Part shown: one piece after another, positions 43,393 through 54,525 of the stretch
How the letters are laid out: every line of letters begins with the position of its first letter
Position numbering within the stretch: the first letter of the stretch is position 1
Assembly (NCBI GenBank): GCA_029531795.1
Contig: JAPEIS010000012.1
Location: 496,001-560,000 of the forward strand
DNA length: 64,000 nt
Source of the DNA: Sclerotinia nivalis
Taxonomy: Eukaryota; Ascomycota; Leotiomycetes; Helotiales; Sclerotiniaceae
Direction: 5' to 3'
Translations under genes and position numbers: made by a program
Notes under the pieces: generated by a model
What the model was told of the DNA's origin: nothing
What the model saw: the letters and a program-made list of their open reading frames with translations, nothing else
The model's database searches: none

Positions 43393-43815
43393 AAGAAATT
43401 TCATATTTTCTTTATTCTCTTATTAAAGAAATAATAAAATTGTATTATAAATAAAAGGTTCTTTGTTTTTCTTTATTAAAAAATAATATTTTAAAAGAAA
43501 TTTTATATTTTCTTTATTGTCACGGGGTCCCCGTATATGGTATACGGAGACCGCTCGGGTTCCGACCCATAGGAGTCGGACCTCGGATAAGTGTAGGCTA
43601 GCCCCGGTCGGGGCTAGCGCTACACATAAATGTATTTAAGGAACCGTTCCTTCTATAGAAGCGTAGCTCTTCGAGCTACGTCTTATTAATAAAAGTGATT
43701 CCTGTTGTCCTGTCTGTTGCCTCTGTGATATTTATATTCTTTATTAAAGAAATCATAAAATTATATTATAAATAAAGAGCTCTTTGTTTTTCTTTATTAA
43801 AAATAATATAATACT
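43393..43815. repeat. About 100-bp AT-rich tandem duplication split by an LTR
   Basis: The first unit (about 43393-43492) reads AAAGAAATTTCATATTTTC ... TTATAAATAAAAGGTTC ... TTTTTCTTTATTAAAAAATA. The same order recurs as AAAGAAATTTTATATTTTC before, and TTATAAATAAAGAGCTC ... TTTTTCTTTATTAAAAATAA after, the 213-bp LTR-like element. The LTR therefore inserted into the second unit after the duplication arose. Confidence 0.8.
43518..43730 (+). mobile_element. LTR-like element, 213 bp, copy 2, with perfect TTTAT target duplication
   Basis: It begins TGTCACGGGGTCCCCGTATA and ends GCCTCTGTGATA. It is flanked by TTTAT on both sides (43513-43517 and 43731-43735). Length is exactly that of the copy at 21978-22190, in opposite orientation. 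The interior has GC-rich hairpins: GTATATGGTATAC, GGTTCCGACCCATAGGAGTCGGACC and GCTAGCCCCGGTCGGGGCTAGC. A further hairpin around CGTAGCTCTTCGAGCTACG stands out from the very AT-rich surroundings. There is no coding sequence. The 5-bp duplication and near-inverted TGTCAC..GTGATA ends make a solo LTR the best reading. A small non-autonomous terminal-repeat element is an alternative. Confidence 0.85.
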
Positions 43816-44031
43816 ATTGTTAAAAATTTGGAAAATTCAATATACTCTATCGTGCTCTATATTTATACTATCTCGTGATACTAGCTTATTTCTAACTATT
43901 CCCGAAAATAACCTAGATAATCTACTGCTATACCCCTGCGCACCTGCAATAATTATCGGATATATTTCATAGAAAAGGGGGTATTATTCGACAGAATATG
44001 ATCGTCGAAACAGTTCTAATACTATATTAAC

Positions 44032-44222
44032 TGTCACGGTTCGTAGGATCAGATGTGCCGATCGCACCATTCGGATCACGAGCGGCTAGCTCTGGAGGTC
44101 GATCACATGACTGTAACTAGTATATATAACCCCTTCGGGGTTATCGACCTTTCGCTCTCTAGTTATAGATTCTAAGGATAATTGAACCCTGGTTTTCCAG
44201 CTCCTTACGGCGATTGTGTCAC
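44032..44222 (+). mobile_element. Probable LTR remnant with TATA box and hairpin
   Basis: It starts TGTCACGGTTCGTAGGATC, like the other LTR-type elements here. It contains GATCACATGAC, a TATA-like AGTATATATAACCC and a strong hairpin AACCCCTTCGGGGTT directly after it. The right end is taken at TTGTGTCACA near 44222, but no matching target duplication is visible, so the boundary is uncertain. Overall design (TGTCAC start, ATCACATGA block, TATA) parallels the solo LTR at 21273-21633, but the sequences differ. Confidence 0.5.
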
Positions 44223-44463
44223 ACTAATATCTCAAACTCATACACTTTAATTATATTCACGAAAATTCAAAAAATTATCAATTAAAAGTCAAATACTCAT
44301 TACAGAAAATCAAGATTTCGAAATTTTTATTATAGCTTTCAAAATCTGGGAATCGCTTCAATTTCGTAAGGTTGAAGTGTAAGTTAATTTTCTATTATAA
44401 GTAGGTTTTCGTTTATTATAGCACGAGTATCTTCAAAATAGTTCACCCATATCTATCACTAAA

Positions 44464-44611
44464 CACATCACTTCACTAAACACATCACTTCACTAGACAC
44501 ATCACTTCACTAAACACATCACTTCACTAGACACATCACTTCACTAAACACATCGCTTCACTGAGCACATCACTTCGCTGAGCACATCACTTCACTAAAC
44601 ACATCACTAAC
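44464..44611. repeat. 17-bp minisatellite, about 8.7 copies
   Basis: The unit CACATCACTTCACTAAA alternates with CACATCACTTCACTAGA in the first five copies. Then come variants with TGAG ends and single A/G changes, and a truncated final unit. It lies just downstream of the secreted-protein gene's stop codon. Confidence 0.92.
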
Positions 44612-44743
44612 CATATAAGGTTACCCCCGAGCACAATGCAACTTGGAAATAATACACTGCTGATAAGTTCATTCCTCGAGACATCCGCAATTAGGATTCT
44701 ATCTGCACCACCAATGGCAAGTCCGCCTATAAACACTTGATGA

Positions 44744-45622
44744 CTAGCTAAAATCTCTTTCCCATTTGTTCAGCTCCATGATAAGATCGCCATGTCTTAC
44801 AGTCTGGTCATCTCCCTCCATTACTTGAGCCACAATCCTCTCTACAACGGTTCTGGCGTCAGTAATATTGCTCGCTCTACTTATGATCGCATCTATGTCG
44901 AGTTCGTAGTACGTTGTAAGGTCGACTGCGATGACTAGCTTGACAACTGGATTAATTTTTTCATCTTGCAGCGCCTTCGTCAGCTTGGGCAGAGTTATCG
45001 AGTTGAAATCTGCGCGACGCGCGTCTAAAGTTCCGCGAATTGCAAGTTTCAGATTCTGAAATTCGGGCAGGCTGTCGATAGACTCTTGGGTAAGCCCCTG
45101 GGTATTCATCATGTAGACGCGAGCTTCGTCCACGTATTCGTTGAGTGCTGCTATCTGCTCCGGAAATCTTGGCATTTTGATGTTTTTGTCTCGTGTTGCG
45201 TATTTTTCTGGGAGGAGTGTGTAAGTGTCGATGTACTGACTTGTCTTATACCCCGACTTTTGGATCTCAGTGACAGCGGCCAAGGGATCTGGCGTCAGGT
45301 CAGCTCCGAGTAGCCCCTCTGGAAACGGTGTTCCCCTCTTGGTGCGATGCCGTGTGTACTCTGCAAACTCGGCAAAAGTGCAGCTCCCATCCGAAAGACT
45401 TCCCCGACCCTCTGGAGCGATTTTATTTTCGTCCACGCCAAATGCATTGATACTTATTCGGTAAGCGTACCAAAAGGCGACAATTTGCCATGGACCAGCA
45501 GCTGATGATGCAGAAACTTGAGTGAGAATGCTTAATGCAAGAAGTAATATCGTATGGAACCTCATATTCCGAGTGAGCTTCAGAATCTGGCACTTAGTGG
45601 CGCTGGGAAAGAAGATCGACAA
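44744..45622 (-). CDS. Predicted secreted protein of unknown function
   Basis: A single-exon frame of 292 residues. The best start is probably the Met at 45565 (residue 20), which opens a classic signal peptide: MRFHTILLLALSILTQVSAS, with likely cleavage after VSA or shortly downstream. The mature protein is about 250 residues, charged and helical, with a single Cys (GSCTFAEFAEY). It shows no membrane segment and no recognised domain. The C-terminal half has long amphipathic helices (NLKLAIRGTLDARRADFNSI; DARTVVERIVAQVMEGDD). Sitting between satellites and LTR remnants, it fits the profile of a lineage-specific secreted protein. An effector role cannot be claimed from sequence alone. Cys poverty argues against the usual small Cys-rich effector type. 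Confidence 0.7.
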   Translation of the reverse strand: MSIFFPSATKCQILKLTRNMRFHTILLLALSILTQVSASSAAGPWQIVAFWYAYRISINAFGVDENKIAPEGRGSLSDGSCTFAEFAEYTRHRTKRGTPFPEGLLGADLTPDPLAAVTEIQKSGYKTSQYIDTYTLLPEKYATRDKNIKMPRFPEQIAALNEYVDEARVYMMNTQGLTQESIDSLPEFQNLKLAIRGTLDARRADFNSITLPKLTKALQDEKINPVVKLVIAVDLTTYYELDIDAIISRASNITDARTVVERIVAQVMEGDDQTVRHGDLIMELNKWERDFS

Positions 45623-47600
45623 GACTGAGAGCTTAACTCCGATAAATAGGTTTCTGACGCCAACTATAGGGTGTGAAGGGGGACAGAGCTACTATAAGTA
45701 CCCCATATTTGTGTAAGTTGCTTGTTTCATTGTGAGACAGCTGGAATTTCCAAGGGCATCATGATTCTACCATCCTTTTCCCTCTCCTCTTTGTAGTGTG
45801 CTACCGGGATGCATGTATCTCAGCATCTTCAATTCCACACACAAAATGAAGGAGTTGGGAAGCGAATGGAACACTCGACCATCCAGGTCTTTATTAATGA
45901 TACAATCAAACATTGGCAGAGTGCACAATTTGTGGGATATACTGTTTGGAAAAATAAAATAGGTTTAACGAATAAAGCTACAATATACTGATGTTTTGCT
46001 ACTTGAAGCTTGCGATAATTGTTGAACTTGGAATTATAATCATACGGGGTTCTTTATGTTCAACGGGGTATGAAGGAAGCTATAATTATCCAAGATATAC
46101 TCCGATAAGCGCTTCGCCTGTTCTTCCTGGCCCTGTAATGCAGTGGTGAAGTGGGGACGTTGGTATTCTAGGTCACAGGTGCTGCACGTAGAACTAACTA
46201 GCTTAGCATTGAGCTCGAAAAAGAGCTCGTTCTTTCTTTATTCATTCCGTTTTCTCTGCAAATTCCTTCATTTTCTCAGTTCGGACCGTTGTCTGTAAGG
46301 TTGACCGATTCACTTGTAGGGGGTTGTAACAGTTTGAATGGTCCTAGCTCACATAATTTGATTCTTGACTCTTTACCAAACCGTCGGGTCAGTCAGTATG
46401 TCAGTCTTGATTTTTTGTTTAGTTCAAGTTAAACTTCAATTTCACGAATCATGTAGACGAAGATTTATCGCGGCTCAACCAAATAACCGGGTGGTTATCC
46501 ACCCTCGAATAATGATGGATCAACGCCATGTAATTATTGGGACCTCAATAATCCGCAGATCGTCGTTGATGTGCAGCAAAGCCATGGATGTTTAAAGAAG
46601 CTTGGCACACATGGCAGTAGGAGCTCATTTCTCCTCATTTCTCCTCATTTCTTTCCTAAACCCCAACATTATCATATCCATCCTATTCCAAATTCTTCTT
46701 TGATCATCTCTCTCATCTCTATTCCTCTGCATCCTCGGATCTTCCTGAAATATCCATCGATCCCAAGTCTTACAATCTTACCTTCCAACTCACGATAGTA
46801 GCACCATCATCTATCTGTCTGTGGTTACCTACTGATTACTATTGATAAATTTGACAAGTATAGTAAATATGATATGATAGCTTTTGAAGCATTTTGATAC
46901 GAGTATATAACCATATATCCATTACACTTGAAATCTAGGAAATATGGGAATCATGATTTGATACCACAATGATAAATCAAGCCTAGAACTGTAAGCATAA
47001 AATAATTCAAAGAATGTCTCATCATTGTACATATATTACCACAAAGAAGTAAACCCAGCTACACGTCAGAAGATTCATCAATACAAATCGCACATGCATA
47101 CATATATAGAAGAAAGAACTAGGTAGTCATAAAACCTTCGAATTGATATGTTCATCACTATCCATCATCCAGTTATTTTTTTATGACCAACTATTCTCCC
47201 CAATAGATTCATTATCCACCCATCAAATCTCTCAAAATCAATCCATGTATCCCTCCAGTCTCATACACAATCATGCAATGCATCCGTATCAACCCATTCC
47301 ATCCCACCCCAACCATCATATGATTCGTGAAGATAACTATTTGAAAACAGTGAAATTGTATCCCTTTTGGAAAGGTAAAAACAAATCCAGCCAGCCATAA
47401 TGTTGATATGAAATCCAGATTTGTTGATTGTGCATCGTGTCGTTAGACATTGAAAATAAAGAAAGTAGTAAAAGCAGGAAAATGAATTCTTGGTGGTAGT
47501 AACACAGTTAATTTTTAGTATGAACGATCGTGTGCTTCCTCTCAAGGAAGATCAACGACGAGTACCAAAGGTATGTGCAAGTTACTCTTGGTTGGATAAA
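45623..47600. other. Intergenic region
   Basis: About 2 kb, AT-rich, between the secreted-protein gene and the 3' end of the DEF1-like gene. It includes a TCTCCTCATT triple repeat near 46625-46650. No supported gene was found on either strand. Confidence 0.5.
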
Positions 47601-50569
47601 TTAATGTCCATAGTTGCCACCCCATCCACCACGTTGTTGGCTGTTACCGAACCCCTGGTAACCTCCGTAACCTTGGTATCCTCCATATCCACTACTCTGG
47701 TGTCCTTGACCAGCAGCTTGATGACCTCCAACACCGCCAAGGCCGCCATATTGGCTACCAGCTTGGCTGCCGTGAAGTCCATGACCTTGAAGATGGCTTG
47801 GGTATCCACCATATCCAGTTTGTTGAGATTGTGGGGGTGGCAAAACTGACCCAGGAGTAGCATTGGTAGCAGAACCAGGTCGTCCAGCTTGAGACAAAGA
47901 TGGGCTTGGTCCATTGGCAGTTTTTGACTCACCAAATGGTTTTAGGTCATCACTAGCACCAGGTTGGCTACCTTGTGGTGCATTGTAGTGCTGACCTGAA
48001 GGATAAGCACCACGGCTGAATGCATCATGGGAGCCAGCGCCGAATCCACCACTTCCACCTAATGCCTGTGGAGCCTGGGATGATTGGGATGATGCAGCTC
48101 GGCCATAATCACCCAAGCCCCCTCCAACTGCGGAGTCACGACCATGAAGAGAAGATCCAGCAAATCCACCAGCAGCAGGAGAAGAAGTGTGATCATATGG
48201 TGCGCCGGGTGACATGTAACCTTGGTATGGCTGACCATGGATACCACCTTTTCCACCACCATATGGAGAACCACCATAACCTCCGTAACCGCCAGATTGT
48301 TGGTACTGATTCATGTAAGAGGCATAGTATGGGGTAGAATAGTAAGGATGTCCATATGGATAACCTCCTTGGGGTTGTTGTGAATGGCCGGGTTGAGGTT
48401 GGGTTGTTTGAGCAGCAGCGCCAGTTTGTTGTTGGCTTTGAGCTACTGGGTTAGGAGTAGTGTGACCACTATTCTGACCTTCTCCTGCAGTCGCATAGCG
48501 GGATTGGGATTGTTGGCCAGAAGTTTCAGTTTGTGGTCCATTGTATCCACTATAAGATCTTTGAGATGCCGAAGCATCTTGTTGACCTTGGCTGCCTTGT
48601 TGCAGGCCATATTGTTGCTGATAGTAACTGTTGTAATTTTGTCTTTGTGGATCAGAGGTGTAGTATGAAGAGTAATCGTTTGGTGCGGAAGCAAACGCGC
48701 CGGATTGTTGTTGTGGCTGAGATTGAGATTGACTTGGATAACCTTCGAATGGGCTTTGCGAGCTTGGCGCCTGTTGGCTGAAAGCGTCGTAAGGCTTCTG
48801 TGGCAATGAAGACTGTTCCTGGGACCCCGGTTGTCCATATCGACCGTACTGACCCAATTGAGAACCAGTTTGAGGTCCTTGTTGAGATGCAGCTGTAAGA
48901 GAATTAGTAATCGCTAAGTGAATACGTAAAAATTAACTTACTTTGAGAAGTAGGGTGGGTTTGTGGGGAGGGAAGTCCAGGGGCAGCTGTTGGATGAGTA
49001 GCTGCGGGTAGTCCAGGAGCTTGCTTTGGAGTTGGCAAGGTCTCAGAAACTGGTGCAGCTTGTTGCGGAGCAGGGGGTAAAGTAGCTCTTGGGGCTACTG
49101 GCGAATGTTGGGGTGGTTGAGCTCTAGTCTCTGGCTCTTCACGATCACCATCAACATCGTCTTCACCTGTACCACTGAGATTAAATGCGCCAAATTGTAC
49201 AGCAGCCCTATCCACCTCGCGATTACCTGGCATGCGAACAGCTTCTTCCTGGTCGAGGACGCGGCGTTGAAAGCTTGGTGTGCGACCCGACGGCCCGGTA
49301 GCCTTGAGTGCCGAAGCTTGGAAACCACTGGTTGGAACACGGGGAGTAGCTGAAGTTTGAGTTTGCAATGCTGAATAAGGTGTAGAATTTCCAGTAGCAT
49401 TTCTTGGATCCCATGAGCTTGCAGCTGTGCTTGCAGCAGTCGCACTTGGTGGTGGAACTGATTCATCTGGAACTTGTTCGAGGTTCGTCTCCGTCAATTC
49501 GTCCTTTGATGGGGTGAGATTAACATTAGCTTCGGGCTCGACAGGTGGCTCGACTGGGGCAGCAGGTTCCGGGGTTTCGATGGGTTCTGGTTCAGGAATG
49601 GAAGGCTCTGGCTCTGAAACGACTGGGGCTTCGACCGGTTCTTCTGGCTTTGGGAGTTCTGCAGGCTTTTCCACGGGCGGCTCTGGGGCCTTCTTGGGCT
49701 TAGGTTCAGGAGCAAACATGCTCGCCCAACTCTTCTTGACTCCATCAGGAATAATACTTGAAGCGGCAGTTGAAGCAACAGTAGCAGTTGTGACAGCAGC
49801 GCTGGTTGCTGCGGCACCCCGGGTATTATCACCCTCAGTGGGTTTGGTAGATTCCGAAGAATCGGCAGTGGTATCTTTAGCGGTGTCTTCAGTAGTGGCA
49901 GTAGTATCCCAAGCGCTAGATTCAGTTGTAGGGACAGAGACTTCGGCAGTTTCGTTACGTGTACCATTTGTATGCGCAATTGAAGCTCCACGAGCTCTAC
50001 CACCTCGACCTCTGTCATTACCGCGACCACGTCCTCTGGTACCATCAAATCCACCTCTACCACCTCGGGAGACTCTTCCGGTGTTGGTAATTTCATTAAG
50101 AGTAGTAGATGGAGTTGATTCGTGGGTTTTGGGCTTAGATCGGTCTTTCTTATTCGAAACCTCTCCCCATTGTGAGATGGTACCTTTAATTGTTTTAGAT
50201 TAGTACATGTACTTTGAAGGATATGGACTCGATATGGATTGTAAAAATATGCATGAAATCCTTACCCTCCGAAATGCGCTCGACAGTACTTTCTAGATCT
50301 CCATCTGTTTCTTCCAGAGCCATAACAACATCCTCATCTGTCCAACCTGGAAACAATTCTTGGATAGTGCTAACTTTGCTACCATGCTTCTTCTTTAATT
50401 GACCGACTTCACTATTATCTTGCTCAATTGATGCAGTAGTAGATGTGTTCTCGCCATTGGTTGCCTGACCTCTTGCTCCGCCGCGACCAGCTCTTGGTGC
50501 AAAACCTCCACGACCACCTCGAGCTGATCCTCTGCCACGAGGCGCTGGTCTTGATTGTACCTCAGACAT
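47601..50569 (-). CDS. DEF1: DEF1-like RNA polymerase II degradation factor (CUE + Q-rich)
   Basis: Three exons, 50569-50266, 50183-48942 and 48892-47601, have GT..AG introns of 82 and 49 nt. The phases close to about 945 residues. The N-terminus is Arg/Gly-rich (RGRGSARGGRGG), followed by a CUE domain at about 60-100: STIQELFPGWTDEDVVMALE, with ETDGDLESTVERI. A second RGG block follows (GRVSRGGRGGFDG), then a Glu/Pro-rich middle (PEPPVEKPAELPKPEEPVEA). The C-terminal 450 residues are Gln/Gly/Tyr-rich with YGGYGG and QQ runs. This order matches Def1, which binds ubiquitin through CUE and helps remove stalled RNA polymerase II via Elongin-Cullin ligase. In yeast its Q-rich tail keeps it cytoplasmic until proteasomal clipping. 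No lesion is seen. Confidence 0.9.
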
Positions 50570-51908
50570 TTTATGAGGTTATGTGTAATTGTAAGCAAGA
50601 AAAATACGAAGTACCTTGAAGAAGAAGTGAGAAAATGTAGAAAGTTGTTTGATTTTGGAGGGTTTTTTTCGTTGTAATGTTGGAGAGGAGGGATGACGCT
50701 TTAGGTTTGGGATTTTAGGTGAGGCAGGTTAAAAAAGGCACAGGGCACAGATTTAAGCTCTCCTGAAAAACGACTTGTCGCGTCAGTTTTGTCCAAGTTG
50801 TGCAGGTGGGATTTCCACGAGGTTACCTTGGAGTGACAAATTATTTTGATAGGCGAAAACAAAAAAGGGTTTGTTACACAATAAATTGGTAAATAAGAGA
50901 ATAGATATTTATTTGAAGTTATTCAAATGACCGCCAGATAGTAAGACATGATTGATTTCTTACTTTATTTTTCAGAAATTCCTTTAATTCTTTCTTACAA
51001 ATTGAATGTTCAAAAGCCTCGCTCGCTCCAACGTTTAGCGCATCAATCACGTGGAATTCTATAATATTGTGCATCACCCCACACGATGAAATTGATACGA
51101 TTGGTTCAATCAGGCAGGCGGTAAGGCAAGACGCAAGACTGGGAGCAAACCACAATGGACCACGGCAGACGGAATGCACTTAGCATGCAAGCAAGGCAAA
51201 AGTGGCTAGGTAGAGAGAGAAGTGGCACACCCAAATACTTATTAATACTTTGATACCACACAACAATTTTGTTACTAATTCAAATTCAAAATCAAATCTT
51301 GCTATTTTGAAATAATAATCAGCAGTGCTACTCTTTGCTAAATAATGCCATCGAGAATAATTATGAATCCATTTGATAGAGAATTTTGAAAATGATGGTG
51401 TTCTCAAGCATTTGGGTTATTTCGTCCAGGGTGTGGCTGTGTGGAGACAAGGACATTGGCCTTGATTGCTTGAACAACATCATGAAATCTGCCGAGTATC
51501 ATTGTCGCAAGAATACCTAGTCATTGCTGCTGGCATACCTCAAATCCTATCGTCTGACTTAGGTATATCCTCTATTTACACTATCAAGCTTGTTCTTCCC
51601 CACCTATTTCAGATATGATAGATGAACTGTACACACCTTGCACACCGTACTGACATTTGAAAAGACTCCTAGGTCTTCGCCGCAGAAACCGAGGGAGTTG
51701 GTGTCTACGCTCATTCCACCATATACCGCCGCCCCCACCTTCCTCCGCCTATCCCATCAGACAATTGACGTATTGCGGATTGAATAATCAGACAAGTGTA
51801 TCCAGTATTACATCAACCTCCTACATTGAATACGAACAAGCATAGATCATACTACTTTTTTGACTACACCTAAACCAATTCGACACTGTCTCACTAGACA
51901 TCTTCATC
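50570..51908. other. Divergent intergenic region
   Basis: About 1.3 kb between the divergent DEF1-like gene and the 418-residue gene. No supported gene was found; the frames at 50919-51407 minus look like chance. It contains both promoters. Confidence 0.5.
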
Positions 51909-53165
51909 ATGTTTCGAACAACTCCACCGAGCTTCTTTCGTCAACTGCCCGCTCTCCTTAAATTCAAGCTTCATCAACCTTTACCTTTGACCCAACGGGA
52001 GTCTACACAATTACTCGAACTTCTCACAACATCATTCCGACAACAACTTGACTCTGAGCATGGACCATCAAACACGAGTATCAAAGTCGAAGCAAATGAA
52101 TCCCATCAACAGCATGAAAATGGCAGACCTAGGCGCCTTTCAGATTCTGGCTACAAGCACACCGATCGACATATTAAATCTATTCTTACAAATCCTCTTT
52201 TCAGTCAACGAACGCAAAGAAGTGAGCCTGGATCCACTCAAGATCCCATGGATACATTTGATAGAGCTGTCGGACGCGGAATGATGACTGTAAACTATGC
52301 AAAAGCAATCTTGATAGCCAAGAAGAGACAGCTTCAATCCTCACATGAAACATTAGAAGAAAGTATGAAGAGATCGGGTGCCGGTCTGAAAATTCTGAAG
52401 TGGTTGACTTCAAGTGGTCTAAACCAGAACACCGAGTTCTTGTTGCAGGACCGAATATTTGGGGTTCTACTTTTTGAGTTCATGCGTGCAGAAGGTTACG
52501 AAGAAGTTTTCTGGGAGTGGATAAATAAAGCCATTCATGCTCCCAGCGCTACGAAAGCTGAATTCCGTGGTCTTGCTCAGCTCCTTTCTAGAATCGTCAA
52601 ACTCACCGCCAGGCTAGAAGCATCTTTCAACGATTCTATATCTATTTTACTTCGAATAACAGACATGTCGAAAGACCTACATTTGGAACAAGTTCAGAAC
52701 CTTATCATAAATCCTGGCCAACATGTATTTCACATGATTGTAGAGTCTTCTCGACAAGTGCGAGAAGCCACTTCATTAGAATCTTTTAAGACATTCCAAC
52801 AAATTTTACCAGTATTCAGCATCCATGATGTTGACCTGCATACTTTAGATATTTATTCTCCATATCATCGATCTGCAAATCATTTCTTAGAATTTCTTCG
52901 ACAACGACCCTCAATGGAATCGGAGACTGAGGATCTTGAAAGACGTTTTGAACATAATGGAGCGAAGAAGATGGTTTCAATATCTCTCACGGCAGCCAAA
53001 ATTCTACTTGAGCAGAATCGGGTCAATGATGCAACCTGGATCATGGAACGACTGCGAACGAATTATCCCAAGCTATTAGGAATTGAAGCAGATATTCAGG
53101 AAAGGAAGGGAGAAGTTGATGAGGCATCAAGTATTCAAATACTGGAGTCTTTTAGCATAGCCTGA
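51909..53165 (+). CDS. Conserved-looking 418-residue protein of unknown function
   Basis: A single-exon frame starting MFRTTPPSFFRQLPALLKFK. The first 20-25 residues are basic, hydrophobic and lack acidic residues, so a mitochondrial presequence is possible. After a polar linker the protein is helical throughout. Blocks look like those of an uncharacterised Pezizomycotina family: RHIKSILTNPLFSQ, DPMDTFDRAVGRGMMTVNYA, SGAGLKILKWLTSSGL and NDATWIMERLRTNYPKLL. The helices recall a TPR/PPR-like solenoid, but no repeat can be aligned with confidence. I do not assign a function. No introns or lesions are seen. Confidence 0.75.
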   Translation: MFRTTPPSFFRQLPALLKFKLHQPLPLTQRESTQLLELLTTSFRQQLDSEHGPSNTSIKVEANESHQQHENGRPRRLSDSGYKHTDRHIKSILTNPLFSQRTQRSEPGSTQDPMDTFDRAVGRGMMTVNYAKAILIAKKRQLQSSHETLEESMKRSGAGLKILKWLTSSGLNQNTEFLLQDRIFGVLLFEFMRAEGYEEVFWEWINKAIHAPSATKAEFRGLAQLLSRIVKLTARLEASFNDSISILLRITDMSKDLHLEQVQNLIINPGQHVFHMIVESSRQVREATSLESFKTFQQILPVFSIHDVDLHTLDIYSPYHRSANHFLEFLRQRPSMESETEDLERRFEHNGAKKMVSISLTAAKILLEQNRVNDATWIMERLRTNYPKLLGIEADIQERKGEVDEASSIQILESFSIA

Positions 53166-54525
53166 ATAATTATGCCTCTGTAAATATATTGAAACTGGCG
53201 TTATTGGCGGGTTATTCCCATGAATTTATGGGTGGTTGGATTGGCAGGAAATGGATTTTGTTAACGATATCTCATGGTCATGTTTAGCATTAGGCTTAAT
53301 CTAAGTCTATGAATGACTTATTTTATTCTTTCTGATTACTTGTTGTGCAATATTGCGGTATGTATTAGGGTAACGCAGGCTATTATATGGGACGAAAATT
53401 AACTTCCCTGACTGAAGCTCGAGGATTATGACAAATTTCTACTACTATTTTCAAATCTGCAAAAGGTTTGATTTTTTTCTCCATGCCTCCTTTCTGCTGC
53501 AATACATACCTCTAGAATGCAAATACAAATATGACGTTACATTACTCGTTCTTGTATCTGTTTGAGTCGTCACGTGAATATATGGATCTCACAGTGCATT
53601 AGCTTGATGTCTCCCCTTGCAGGTTTCCAGCTCAGGTACAGGATAAAATTCTTCATTATACACTTTTGTGGACTCATATTAATGTAATGGATACCCAGAT
53701 ATGATAATGAGTTTTTGAGAATATTCAGATCTTTTCATTCTATTCTCTCATTATACAGTATCGAGTAAATAAAATAGGGAGAGGGGAGAGGGGTCTTATT
53801 GTCTTGTACGGGATTTATATAATGTGATGTGTGTGTGTGTGTGTGGTAGGCTAATGATCGGAATGCAACCCCGGCTCATTTCCCCGCAATTCAGATCGAT
53901 CACTCAAGCACCTAGAAGATTCTGCAGAGAAAACGGAAAACGGAAAATTCAGTAATTTGATAGGTGCAAAGAATAAATAATATTCTTTACAAAGAAAAGA
54001 AAAAGGGAAAGGAGAGGAAAAAGAAAATGGATATTTGCTTACTTAATCTTACTCAATTGGTTTTTATTCGGTAATTGTATTTTCGTTGAAGATAATGTGA
54101 TTGGTTGTATTATGGATTTCTGGTCTAGTACACTATGCAAGTAACTGACAAGCCTACCGGAACTTCCCTTGAAAATAAGCTGGTGCTTGCTAATGAGCTT
54201 GTAGGATGGTTTTGGTTGGCTTACCGAGGAGAGAGCTTGCAACTTGCAAGCTTTGCATGAGTGAACTAGTAGAATAGCGTCATAACTTTACATATTTTAC
54301 CTAGGTAGTACTTCCATTTTCAACGACATCTCTTCAACTACCTACTTTTGAAATTGAAATTATTGGCTATCTTTGTCGCGAATTGAAGAATTGTTACGGA
54401 ATATTCTTTTTTGATTATTGAGATTGAATCGCAAGAGGCTTTTGAGAAGAAAGAAGGATTTGATTTGATATTTTCACTCTTCATAGCTGAGTTACAAGCT
54501 TTTGGAGATTCAAACAATTGGAAAG
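53166..54525. other. Intergenic region with (GT)n microsatellite
   Basis: About 1.4 kb. A (GT)n run of about 17 bp lies at 53829-53845. No supported gene was found; the minus frame at 54039-54242 looks like chance. The right part is the promoter of the TUDOR gene. Confidence 0.5.

Noticed and set aside
43518..43730. Nuclear copy of mitochondrial DNA, suggested by GC hairpins in AT-rich sequence
   Set aside because: The discrete ends, second copy of equal length and 5-bp target duplication fit an LTR-type insertion better.
21978..44222. CRISPR-like or phage-like repeat arrays
   Set aside because: The genome is eukaryotic and the repeats are tandem satellites or LTRs without spacer structure.
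48020..50203. Several plus-strand ORFs, up to 258 residues, opposite the DEF1-like gene
   Set aside because: Shadow frames of the biased RGG, Pro/Glu and Gln-rich coding sequence.
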